Shown: one piece after another, positions 8,699 to 16,422 of the stretch
How the letters are laid out: each line of letters opens with the position of its first letter
Numbering within the stretch: the first letter of the stretch is position 1
Origin: Sphingomonadales bacterium
Lineage (GTDB): Bacteria; Pseudomonadota; Alphaproteobacteria; Sphingomonadales; Sphingomonadaceae
DNA length: 64,000 bases
Assembly: GCA_027491235.1 (NCBI GenBank)
Contig: JAIXWO010000018.1
Location: 186,001-250,000 of the forward strand
Reading direction: 5' to 3'
Made by a program: the position numbers and the translations under genes
The notes under the pieces: model-generated
The model's input: only the letters and a program-made list of their open reading frames with translations
Databases searched by the model: none
Told to the model about the DNA's origin: nothing

Positions 8699-9379
8699 TT
8701 ATCCGTTCCGAGGCATGTCGCGGTCCTGGTAGTAATCGCCAGTGGCCGCGTAATAAACGAGTTCTGCGACGTTGGTGGCATGGTCACCCACACGTTCCAG
8801 ATTGCGGGCGACAAAAAGGAGCTGCGCGGCCGAGCTGATCGTCGCCGGGTTTTCCATCATGTGCGCCACGAGGTTGCGGAAGATGCTGTTATAAAATTCA
8901 TCGACCTTGGCATCCCGGTCGACCACTTCAACGGCCAAAGCGGAATTGCGTGAGGCAAAGGCATTGAGCACGTCGCGCACCATCGACTGTGCAATATCGG
9001 CCATGGCGGGGATAAGCAGAAGCGGCTCAATCTTGGCGCGGCCTTCGACATCCCCCACGCGCTTGGCGATGTTCTTGGCATAGTCACCGATGCGTTCGAT
9101 GATGCCCGAAATCTTGAGCGCGGAGATAACGTCGCGCAGATCGTCGGCCATCGGCGCACGCAGCGCGATGATCTTCACGGCAAGCCGGTCCACTTCGACT
9201 TCAAGTGCGTCGATGCGGGCATCGGCCTTAACGATTTCCTTGGCAAGTTCGGTGTCGCGACGGACCAGTGCATCGACCGAACGGGCGATCGCCACTTCGG
9301 CGAGGCCTCCCATTTCAGCGATCAGGCCGCGCAGAGCGCCGATTTCGTCGTCGAATGCCTTGACGGTATGTTCAACCAT
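8699..9379 (-). CDS. phoU: Phosphate signalling protein PhoU
   Basis: A 226-residue all-helical protein with two PhoU repeats, each carrying a metal-site motif of the E/DxxxD type (DARIDALEVEVDRL in the first half, DRDAKVDEFYNSIF in the second). It links the Pst transporter to PhoR and keeps the Pho regulon off when phosphate is plentiful. The frame is open to 9580, but the conserved start is the ATG at 9379 (MVEHTVKAFDDEI), 13 bases after the pstB stop; the longer reading has a low-complexity, unlikely N-terminus that overlaps pstB. Confidence 0.95.
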   Translation of the reverse strand: MVEHTVKAFDDEIGALRGLIAEMGGLAEVAIARSVDALVRRDTELAKEIVKADARIDALEVEVDRLAVKIIALRAPMADDLRDVISALKISGIIERIGDYAKNIAKRVGDVEGRAKIEPLLLIPAMADIAQSMVRDVLNAFASRNSALAVEVVDRDAKVDEFYNSIFRNLVAHMMENPATISSAAQLLFVARNLERVGDHATNVAELVYYAATGDYYQDRDMPRNG

Positions 9380-9392
9380 ATGCCTTTGATCC

Positions 9393-10160
9393 TTAACCGT
9401 AGCGACCGGTGATATAGTCTTTGGTGCGCACTTCGCGCGGATTGGTGAAGATGTCGGATGTGTCGCCATATTCCACCATGGTGCCAAGGTGGAAGAAGGC
9501 CGTTCGCTGGGAGACACGTGCCGCCTGCTGCATGGAATGGGTGACGATGACGATGGCATAGCGGCCACGCAGTTCGTCAATCAGCTCCTCAATGCGGGCC
9601 GTGGCAATCGGGTCAAGTGCGGAACAGGGTTCATCCATCAGGATGACTTCCGGGCTCACCGCAATCGCGCGTGCGATGCACAGGCGCTGTTGCTGCCCGC
9701 CTGACAGAGCAGTGCCTGCATCTTCCAGCCGGTCCTTCACCTCTTCCCAAAGACCAGCGCGACGCAGCGACTTTTCCACGATGACGTCCATGTCCGCCTT
9801 GGTGGGGGCATGGCCGTGAATGCGCGGGCCATAGGCCACGTTTTCATAGATCGACTTGGGGAAGGGGTTCGGCTTTTGGAACACCATGCCAACCCGCGCG
9901 CGCAGCTGCACAACGTCCATACCGCCCTTGTAGATATCGACGCCATCCAACTCGATATTGCCCTGCACACTGCAGCCGGGGATCGTATCGTTCATCCGGT
10001 TCAATGTGCGCAGAAAAGTGGACTTCCCGCAGCCCGATGGACCGATAAAGGCAGTGACGTGTTCGGTCGCGATGTCGATAGAGACATCGTTGATGGCCTG
10101 CTTGTCCCCGTAGAATACGTTGACGTTCTTAGCCGTGATTTTGATGGTTTCAGTCGACAT
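9393..10160 (-). CDS. pstB: Phosphate ABC transporter ATP-binding protein PstB
   Basis: A 255-residue ABC ATPase that drives phosphate import. It has Walker [11 protein letters not shown]-loop in [11 protein letters not shown] (the [18 protein letters not shown] stretch is typical of PstB), signature LSGGQQQR, Walker B VILMDEP and switch His in VTHSMQQA. The start ATG 10160 lies 3 bases after the pstA stop, pointing to coupled translation. Confidence 0.97.
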   Translation of the reverse strand: MSTETIKITAKNVNVFYGDKQAINDVSIDIATEHVTAFIGPSGCGKSTFLRTLNRMNDTIPGCSVQGNIELDGVDIYKGGMDVVQLRARVGMVFQKPNPFPKSIYENVAYGPRIHGHAPTKADMDVIVEKSLRRAGLWEEVKDRLEDAGTALSGGQQQRLCIARAIAVSPEVILMDEPCSALDPIATARIEELIDELRGRYAIVIVTHSMQQAARVSQRTAFFHLGTMVEYGDTSDIFTNPREVRTKDYITGRYG

Positions 10161-10163
10161 GGG

Positions 10164-11057
10164 TCACCAGCGGGTTTCAAACTTGTTGCGGAGATAGATG
10201 GCAAACCCGTTCATGGTGAGCAGGAAGGCCAGCAGGACGAGAATGGCCGCCGATGTGTTCTGCACAAAGGCGCGGTCGACTTCATCAGACCACAGGAAAA
10301 TCTGCATCGGCAGAACTGTCGCCGGGTCTGTGATGCCCGAAGGCGGCGTTGACACAAAGGCGCGCATGCCGATCATCAGTAGCGGTGCCGTTTCACCAAG
10401 CGCGCGGGCCATGCCGATGATCGCGCCCGTGAGGATGCCGGGAAGCGCGAGCGGCAGCACATGGTGGAACACTGTCTGCACCCTGCTTGCGCCGACGGCG
10501 AGCGCCGCATCGCGGATGGAGGGGGGAACCGCCTTGATCGCATTGCGCCCGGCAATGACGATGACGGGCATCGTCATCAGCGCCAGCGTCATCCCCCCGA
10601 CCAGCGGCGAGGAGCGCGGCATGCCGAGGAAGTTGATGAAGACGGCCAAGCCCAGAAGTCCGAAGATGATCGACGGGACAGCAGCCAGATTGTTGATCGA
10701 AACCTCGACCATATCGATCCAGCGGTTCCGTGGTGCGAACTCTTCCAGATACACAGCTGCCAGGACGCCCATCGGGAGGGCAAGGACGATCGTCACGATC
10801 ATCGTGAGCAATGATCCCTTAACGGCGCCCCAGACGCCTGCGGTGTCGGGCTCGGTCGAATCCGATCCCGTCAGGAAAGCCCAGTCAATGCCTCCAAGCC
10901 CGCCACTCAACATCGTGCCGATGAGAAAGACGAGGAAGGCCATCGACAGGCCAACTGCGGAGAGGCCAAGCAGCTTGAAACGCCGCTCCGCTGCATAGCG
11001 TTTGGCGAGGCGCTTTTCCGCTTCTGGAGACTGCCAGTTATTGGCGGGATTACTCAT
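10164..11057 (-). CDS. pstA: Phosphate ABC transporter permease PstA
   Basis: A 297-residue inner-membrane permease with six predicted membrane spans, the first at LLGLSAVGLSMAFLVFLIG after a basic cytoplasmic N-terminus. The ABC-coupling (EAA-type) region is GASRVQTVFHHVLPLALPGI followed by GMARALGETAPLL. It pairs with PstC to form the channel energised by PstB. Start ATG 11057 overlaps the pstC end by 8 bases. Confidence 0.95.
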   Translation of the reverse strand: MSNPANNWQSPEAEKRLAKRYAAERRFKLLGLSAVGLSMAFLVFLIGTMLSGGLGGIDWAFLTGSDSTEPDTAGVWGAVKGSLLTMIVTIVLALPMGVLAAVYLEEFAPRNRWIDMVEVSINNLAAVPSIIFGLLGLAVFINFLGMPRSSPLVGGMTLALMTMPVIVIAGRNAIKAVPPSIRDAALAVGASRVQTVFHHVLPLALPGILTGAIIGMARALGETAPLLMIGMRAFVSTPPSGITDPATVLPMQIFLWSDEVDRAFVQNTSAAILVLLAFLLTMNGFAIYLRNKFETRW

Positions 11058-12402
11058 AAGCCTCCCGGAAGCGCTTCACGACGCGCAGTGCAATGATGTT
11101 CAGAATGAGCGTGACGCCGAAGAGCACAAGGCCCAGCGCGAAGGCCGACAGCGTCTTGGCGCTGTCAAATTCCTGATCGCCCGTCAGCAGTTGCACAATC
11201 TGGAAGGTGACCGTGGTCATGCTTGCAAACGGGTTCGCCGACAGATTGGCGGTGGCACCGGCGGCCATGACGACGATCATCGTTTCCCCAATGGCGCGGC
11301 TGATGGCGAGCATAACGCCCGCGACGATCCCCGGTAACGCAGCCGGGATGAGAACCTTCTTGATGGTTTCCGATCGGGTGGCCCCCATTGCGAGAGATCC
11401 GTCGCGCATGGCCTGTGGGACCGCGGCAATGCTGTCATCTGCCATGGAGGACACAAACGGAATGATCATGATCCCCATGACGAGACCGGCTGCCAGCGCG
11501 CTTTCCGTCGACGGATTGTCAAAGCCCATCATCACAGCAAAATCGCGGACCATCGGGGCAACCGTCAGCGCGGCGAAATAGCCGTAAACGACGGTCGGAA
11601 TGCCGGCGAGGATTTCCAGCATCGGCTTCATCCATTTGCGGACGTTGGGATGCGCATATTGCGTGAGGTAGATCGCGCTCATCAGGCCAAGCGGGATGGC
11701 GACGACCATCGCGATGATCGCACCGATGAAGATCGTGCCCCAAAACAAAGGAACCGCGCCAAAGCTGCCATTGGCCGGGCTCCAATGCGTCCCGAAAATG
11801 AATTCGATGGGGCTGACCTTGCTGAAGAATATGCCGGATTCGAAAAGCAGCGAGGCGATGATCCCGACCGTGGTCAGGACCGCAAGCAGCGACGCGGCGA
11901 GCAGCAGAACGAGGACGACGCGCTCTACCTTTGTGCGGGCCTGGAACGACGCTGACAAACGGGTATATCCAAATCCACCGCCCGCAAACGCGAGGAGCAG
12001 GACCAGCGCTGTGCCCATGGCGCCGAACTTCGATTTGGCGGCAATGACTGCCGGCACGAGTTGCTCTGCACCGGGGTTGAATGCGGACGCTCCGGGGTCT
12101 TCGGCCAGCGTGTAGGCTTCCGAGAGGATGGCATCCCTTTCAAGATCAAATGCCGGGAGGCTGGCCGCCGCAGGGTCTGCCAGAACAGCTGTATGGATGA
12201 GGCCAGGGGAGATCGCCCCCCAGAGCAGCACCCCAGCCAGCGCCGGAAGCATGATCCAAAGTGCCAAGTACCAGCCATGGTGGCCCGGCAATGAGTGAAG
12301 GGCGTTCCGGCCGGTATTCAGCCGTTGCGCCTTCGCTCTGGCGACCAGCCAGCCAATCAGTCCCAGTCCTGCGATCAGAACTAGAAGAGCCGGGAGTGTC
12401 AT
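11050..12402 (-). CDS. pstC: Phosphate ABC transporter permease PstC, long form
   Basis: A 450-residue permease, much longer than the roughly 320 residues of E. coli PstC. The extra N-terminal 150 residues hold two or three membrane spans (LPALLVLIAGLGLIGWLVA, WYLALWIMLPALAGVLLWG) and a non-membrane stretch rich in Ala/Glu (SLPAFDLERDAILSEAYTLAE) before the normal permease core starts near VERVVLVLLLAASLLAVLTT. The core has the EAA-type loop GATRSETIKKVLIPAALPGI and AISRAIGETMIV. Extended PstC proteins are known in alphaproteobacteria. The gene begins 12 bases after the pstS stop. Confidence 0.94.
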   Translation of the reverse strand: MTLPALLVLIAGLGLIGWLVARAKAQRLNTGRNALHSLPGHHGWYLALWIMLPALAGVLLWGAISPGLIHTAVLADPAAASLPAFDLERDAILSEAYTLAEDPGASAFNPGAEQLVPAVIAAKSKFGAMGTALVLLLAFAGGGFGYTRLSASFQARTKVERVVLVLLLAASLLAVLTTVGIIASLLFESGIFFSKVSPIEFIFGTHWSPANGSFGAVPLFWGTIFIGAIIAMVVAIPLGLMSAIYLTQYAHPNVRKWMKPMLEILAGIPTVVYGYFAALTVAPMVRDFAVMMGFDNPSTESALAAGLVMGIMIIPFVSSMADDSIAAVPQAMRDGSLAMGATRSETIKKVLIPAALPGIVAGVMLAISRAIGETMIVVMAAGATANLSANPFASMTTVTFQIVQLLTGDQEFDSAKTLSAFALGLVLFGVTLILNIIALRVVKRFREAYE

Positions 12403-12414
12403 GTCTGATCCGTC

Positions 12415-13458
12415 TTACTTGAGAAGCGACGGATCGAGCGGTTTCATCGTCTTTGCAATTTCGGCATTGGCGGCCCGGACATCTTCAGGTGCAATCACCA
12501 TGCCCTTCTTCTTCAGATAGCCGTCAGGACCCCAGGCATTGGAGAACTCCAGAGCAAACTCACTCATGCCTTTAATGGCCTTCAGATGGGCGGCCTTCAG
12601 GTAGATGTAGAGCGGGCGGGCGCCGGGATAGGAGAAGTCCGAAACCGTCTGATAGGTCGGCGCAACGCCGTCCATCGGAATGCCCTTCAACTTATCCATA
12701 TTCTCTTCAAGGAAGCTGAACCCGAAAATGCCGATGGCCTTCGGATTGGCGGCGATTTTCTGGACAATCAAATTGTCGTTTTCGCCGCCATCAACATAAG
12801 CGCCGTCTTCTCGCACCTTGGTGCAGATATCCTTGTGCTTATCCTTGTCGCTGTCCTTCAGCGCCTTCATGGCGGGGTCAGTGTCGCAACCCTTTGTGAG
12901 GATCAGCTCAGCCAGCGCATCGCGCGTGCCCGACGTCGACGGCGGACCGTAAACGCTGATGGGGATAGCAGGCAGCGTGGGGTTCACATCAGCCCAAGTC
13001 TTGGCCGTGTTCGGCTTGCCGAACGGGGTCGCGGCCAGCGCCTTGTAAACATCAAGGGGGGTCAGCTTCATGTTCGCGCCACCCGATGCTTCAGCAAAGG
13101 CGATGCCATCAAGACCGATCTGGATTTCCACGACATCCTTCACGCCATTTTTGGCGCAGTTTTCATATTCCGATGCCTTCATCCGGCGTGATGCGTTCAC
13201 AATGTCGGGGTGCGATGTGCCCACGCCTGCGCAGAACAGCTTGATGCCGGAACCTGTCCCCGTCGATTCGATCACCGGAGATTTAATGCCAGTTTTCGAA
13301 ACCGCTTCGGCAACTGCCGTTGCGAACGGATAAACCGTAGAAGACCCGACAATGCGCACGAAATCACGGCTGTCGGTGCTACCACCGCCGGTGCCGCCGC
13401 AAGCGGAAAGCGCAAGCGATGAAACGGCGAGAACCGCCAGCTGGGGAACAAAACGCAT
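12415..13458 (-). CDS. pstS: Phosphate-binding lipoprotein PstS
   Basis: A 347-residue periplasmic phosphate-binding protein, first gene behind the Pho box. The N-terminus has a lipobox (SLALSAC, Cys20), so it is anchored to a membrane, unlike the free E. coli PstS. The binding-site opening GSSTVYPFATAVAE and the middle segment STGTGSGIKLFCAG match the PstS family, as does the GPPSTSGTRDALAE loop. It hands phosphate to the PstCA channel. ATG 13458 has a GGAG ribosome site about 7 bases upstream. Confidence 0.95.
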   Translation of the reverse strand: MRFVPQLAVLAVSSLALSACGGTGGGSTDSRDFVRIVGSSTVYPFATAVAEAVSKTGIKSPVIESTGTGSGIKLFCAGVGTSHPDIVNASRRMKASEYENCAKNGVKDVVEIQIGLDGIAFAEASGGANMKLTPLDVYKALAATPFGKPNTAKTWADVNPTLPAIPISVYGPPSTSGTRDALAELILTKGCDTDPAMKALKDSDKDKHKDICTKVREDGAYVDGGENDNLIVQKIAANPKAIGIFGFSFLEENMDKLKGIPMDGVAPTYQTVSDFSYPGARPLYIYLKAAHLKAIKGMSEFALEFSNAWGPDGYLKKKGMVIAPEDVRAANAEIAKTMKPLDPSLLK

Positions 13459-13503
13459 TGAAAAAGTCTCCTGTTCGAGTCGTCAGCCCAATATTTCAAC
13501 TCA

Positions 13504-13521
13504 ATGACAGTTCTGTGACAC
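13504..13521 (-). promoter_or_regulatory. Pho box (PhoB binding site) upstream of pstS
   Basis: Read leftward: GTGTCAC-AGAA-CTGTCAT. The second half equals the consensus CTGTCAT exactly and the first matches 5 of 7, with the canonical 4-base AT-rich spacer. An A/T-rich -10-like AAATAT (13496-13491) follows 7 bases later. It is in the short gap between phoR and pstS, so pstS to phoB should be induced by phosphate starvation. Confidence 0.82.
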
Positions 13522-13525
13522 CGCC

Positions 13526-14521
13526 TCAGGCTGGTGGAAATATGCAGGTTGCCGTTGTGCCATGTCCAACCCGGCTGACGATATCGAATCGACCCCGGTG
13601 CCGCTCCACAATATGCTTCACGATGGAGAGGCCCAATCCGGTGCCACCGGCCTGCCGGGAACGGGCCGCATCTGCCCGATAAAAGCGCTCTGTCAGGCGC
13701 GGCATGTGTTCGGGCGCAATGCCTTCGCCTTCATCCGCAACAGAGACGCTAATCCATCCGGTCTGCCCTTGTTCCAGCGAGATGCGGATTTGCCCGTCCG
13801 CCGACCCATATTTGAACGCATTCTCCACCAGGTTGCGTAGGACCTGCGCCAACTGACCCTGATCGCCTAAAATGGGCGCGGTCTCTACATCGGTAGATAG
13901 AGTCACGCGATCTTGTTCTGTCACTTCGCCCATACACAGGCGTGCGACCGCAATCAGATCAACTATTTCGGTCGGCTGCTGATGTTTCAGCGCTTCGATG
14001 CGAGACAGGGACATCAGATCTTCGACCAGCCCCTGCATCCGTTGGGCTTCCTTGCCGATGATGCCGAGGAAGCGATTGCGCGTGGTCGGGTCATCTCCGG
14101 CCTTGGCATCCTTCAGGGTCTCGACATACCCAAGGATGGCGGCGAGCGGCGTCCGCAGTTCGTGGCTGGCATTGGCAACAAAGTCCGCATGCGCCCGCGC
14201 CACGCTGGCCTGAACCGACAGGTCAGTGAGTGTCAGAAACTGCTGTCCATCGGACAGGGCGTTGCATTTGACTTCCCAGAGACTGCCCGACGTCGAAAGG
14301 CCGGTAACACGGACGCTGCCGTTCTTTCCCGAAGTGATCAGGCTGACGACATCTGGATGGCGCAGCGCTAGCCGCACATCCTGTCCTTGCGCATGGCCAC
14401 CGAAGAGCCCGATTGCGGGTCCATTCGCGTGGATGATACGCCCGTTTCGCAAAAGGAGGGCAGGCGTTTCAAGCAGATCAAGCAGATCTATGGCCGCAGC
14501 GGGAAGAGGGGTGTCCGGCAT
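13526..14521 (-). CDS. phoR: Phosphate regulon sensor kinase PhoR, apparently soluble
   Basis: A 331-residue histidine kinase. A PAS-like domain covers about residues 10-100 (LLETPALLLRNGRIIHANG), then the dimerisation/phospho-acceptor helix with His120 in NASHELRTPL, then the ATPase domain with N box LVENAFKYG, G1 DEGEGIAPE and G2 GGTGLGLSIVKHIVERH. No membrane segment is seen, whereas E. coli PhoR has membrane-anchoring hydrophobic segments at its N-terminus. It must therefore reach the Pst/PhoU complex as a cytoplasmic or peripherally bound protein. It sits just before the Pho box and 7 bases after the NTF2-like gene, so it may be transcribed from further upstream. Confidence 0.92.
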   Translation of the reverse strand: MPDTPLPAAAIDLLDLLETPALLLRNGRIIHANGPAIGLFGGHAQGQDVRLALRHPDVVSLITSGKNGSVRVTGLSTSGSLWEVKCNALSDGQQFLTLTDLSVQASVARAHADFVANASHELRTPLAAILGYVETLKDAKAGDDPTTRNRFLGIIGKEAQRMQGLVEDLMSLSRIEALKHQQPTEIVDLIAVARLCMGEVTEQDRVTLSTDVETAPILGDQGQLAQVLRNLVENAFKYGSADGQIRISLEQGQTGWISVSVADEGEGIAPEHMPRLTERFYRADAARSRQAGGTGLGLSIVKHIVERHRGRFDIVSRVGHGTTATCIFPPA

Positions 14522-14528
14522 TGCTGGA

Positions 14529-14927
14529 TTAGGCCCCCTGTGCCTTTTGGAGCATCTCGCCCATCTTCTGATGGAGCATGTTCACGGCTTTCAGCGGGCG
14601 GACCATGACTTTGAAATTGGTGATGAGGCCATCGTCATCCCAGGTGATCATGTCGATGCCGTCGATGGTGATCCCGTCAATCTCGGCGTTGAATTCCAGG
14701 ATCAGGCTGTTCTTGCCTTCCCATTCCCCGACATAGTGGAAACCGGTATCGCCGAACACATTCCCTGCGCTCGCCAGATATTTGAGCGTGATAGGTTTGC
14801 CCCGTTGGGGCGTGTGGACAACCGGGCTTTCAAACACGGCGTCGTCATGCAGCAGTGCGCCGAGCGCGGCTTCATCGCTCGACAGGGCAACGGCGTGCCA
14901 TTTTTTCGACATTTCGGCAGGTGTCAT
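14529..14927 (-). CDS. NTF2-like / SnoaL-type protein
   Basis: A 132-residue single-domain protein with the cone-shaped NTF2-like fold pattern: an N-terminal helix (MTPAEMSKKWHAVALSSDEAALGALL), then HDDAVFESP and strands ending ITWDDDGLITNFKVMVRP. Such proteins are often small hydrolases, isomerases or ligand binders, and the sequence does not say which. ATG 14927 is 2 bases after the stop of the hydroxyacid dehydrogenase, so the two are co-translated, and phoR follows 7 bases later. Confidence 0.75.
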   Translation of the reverse strand: MTPAEMSKKWHAVALSSDEAALGALLHDDAVFESPVVHTPQRGKPITLKYLASAGNVFGDTGFHYVGEWEGKNSLILEFNAEIDGITIDGIDMITWDDDGLITNFKVMVRPLKAVNMLHQKMGEMLQKAQGA

Positions 14928-14929
14928 TC

Positions 14930-15868
14930 TCAATACCCCAAGTTGAGATCAACCAGCGGCTGAAGCGGCTGGCCTGCGTGATAGCGGTGGAGGTTCTGGA
15001 GGAACCGTTCCACCGACCGCGCAAACATCTTGTCCTGCGCCCGGCCGGACAAATGCATGGTGACATGCGCGGTATCGAGCGTCCAGAGCGGATCATCCGC
15101 AGGCAGCGGTTCCGGCTCGGTCACATCAAGGAAGGCTTCGGCGATTTTCTTTTCATTAAGCGCAGTGGTCAGCGCCTGCTGGTCGATCACGCTGCCGCGT
15201 GCCACATTCACGATCCGCGCGGAAGGTTTCATGGCGGCCAGTTCGTCAGTGCCAATCATGCCATCGGTTTCCGGCGTGGCGGGGACGGCGAGGAGGATCC
15301 AGTCAAACTCGCCCAGCCGCGCGCGCCAGTCATCCGGCCCCAATGTGTTCGGCCCGGGCGTGCGGCGCACCACGGCGACATCCACGTTGAAGGCCTTCAG
15401 CCGCTCTTCGACCAGCTTGCCAATGGCGCCATAGCCAAGCAGCAGCGCCTTCGATCCGTAGAGCTCGACCTTGCCGGGGCTGTCGAGCAGCCATTCATGC
15501 CGGTCCTGCGCGCGCACGACTTGCCGGTAGCCCTTCGCCATCGTGAGCATGCCCATCACGACATATTCAGCAATGGTGATGGCATTGATGCCGACGCCGT
15601 TGGTGACCTTCACCTTGCGCTCCTTGAGCAGATCCAGCGGCAGATGGTCGAGCCCGGCATAAATGGAGTTCAGCCATTTGAGCTTCTCCGCCCGTCGGAT
15701 CGCTTCGACCATCGGCGGCGTATAATCCATATCGAACCAGCCGATTTCCGCGTCCGGGGCGAGCGCGTGCATCTCCTCCACCGAAGCATAGAAGCGGGCG
15801 TCCACCCAGTCGGGCAGAAGCGGCGTGATCATGGGCTTCAGCAATGATGTCAGGACGACGGTGGTCAT
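14930..15868 (-). CDS. D-2-hydroxyacid dehydrogenase (NAD(P)-dependent)
   Basis: A 312-residue D-isomer-specific 2-hydroxyacid dehydrogenase. The Rossmann motif is GYGAIG (ALLLGYGAIGKLVEERL); catalytic residues appear as Arg in NVARGSVID, Glu in DVTEPEPLP and His in HVTMHLSG. The family reduces 2-keto acids such as glyoxylate, hydroxypyruvate or phenylpyruvate; the substrate is not predictable here. The start is uncertain: ATG 15868 (MTTVVLTSL) has GGGGAG about 11 bases upstream, while ATG 15877 would have it too close. It is the first gene of a close-packed leftward series leading into phoR. Confidence 0.9.
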   Translation of the reverse strand: MTTVVLTSLLKPMITPLLPDWVDARFYASVEEMHALAPDAEIGWFDMDYTPPMVEAIRRAEKLKWLNSIYAGLDHLPLDLLKERKVKVTNGVGINAITIAEYVVMGMLTMAKGYRQVVRAQDRHEWLLDSPGKVELYGSKALLLGYGAIGKLVEERLKAFNVDVAVVRRTPGPNTLGPDDWRARLGEFDWILLAVPATPETDGMIGTDELAAMKPSARIVNVARGSVIDQQALTTALNEKKIAEAFLDVTEPEPLPADDPLWTLDTAHVTMHLSGRAQDKMFARSVERFLQNLHRYHAGQPLQPLVDLNLGY

Positions 15869-15891
15869 TTGGAACATTTCTCCCCATCGAC

Positions 15892-16032
15892 TTACGAAGG
15901 GAAGGTGACATCGCGCCGCGATGACGGAGGGGCCTTCCCAAAGCGCGCAAGCCGCTCTTCGATATTTATAGTGATTGTGAGCGCTGTCTCGACTGCATCG
16001 CGCATCACGTCAACTGCCGGAATGTGCAGCAC
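15892..16032 (-). CDS. Possible small protein (46 residues)
   Basis: A short reading frame after the membrane-protein gene. It could start at GTG 16032, 5 bases behind AGGA, or at the in-frame ATG 16005 (37 residues). The product has an amphipathic helix-like centre (MRDAVETALTITINIEERLARFGK). It fills the otherwise empty gap before the dehydrogenase on the same strand. It could equally be a remnant or noise. Confidence 0.28.
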   Translation of the reverse strand: MLHIPAVDVMRDAVETALTITINIEERLARFGKAPPSSRRDVTFPS

Positions 16033-16065
16033 GTCGATCCTGTGGGTTTGCCAAATGCGTTCTGG

Positions 16066-16422
16066 TCAACCCAAGAAGGCCTGCCATGCAACGAAGGCAA
16101 GAACGGGGGTGCCAAAAAGATCGGCCACAGCAATGGTCTTCAGCGCTGGTGGGAACCCTGCCTTCCAATAGAGGAGCAGGAATGACAGCATGCTGATGCC
16201 GACGCTGGCACTGGCCACCCGCTGACTGCCAGGGTCAAACGCTGCCCATACACACATCAAGAAAACAACAAGAAACAAGGCTGCCCTGTGCTGGACCAGC
16301 AGGAATAGAGGATTGTCTTTGCTGATCTGATACAAACGACCAATGATGGCCGGGCGAAACAAGGCCAGTGCGGGTAATGCGTGGATCGCGGCTAGGAAGA
16401 GCCAGGCCATCTTCAGCATCAT
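16066..16422 (-). CDS. Small four-span inner-membrane protein, unknown function
   Basis: A 118-residue protein with four hydrophobic segments (MAWLFLAAIHALPALALF, FLLVQHRAALFLVVFLMCVWAAF, VGISMLSFLLLYW, TIAVADLFGTPVLAFVAW). ATG 16422 overlaps the cysS stop as ATGA, so it is translated with cysS. The reading frame extends upstream to a GTG at 16443, but the overlap ATG is more natural. I do not recognise a named family. Confidence 0.72.
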   Translation of the reverse strand: MMLKMAWLFLAAIHALPALALFRPAIIGRLYQISKDNPLFLLVQHRAALFLVVFLMCVWAAFDPGSQRVASASVGISMLSFLLLYWKAGFPPALKTIAVADLFGTPVLAFVAWQAFLG

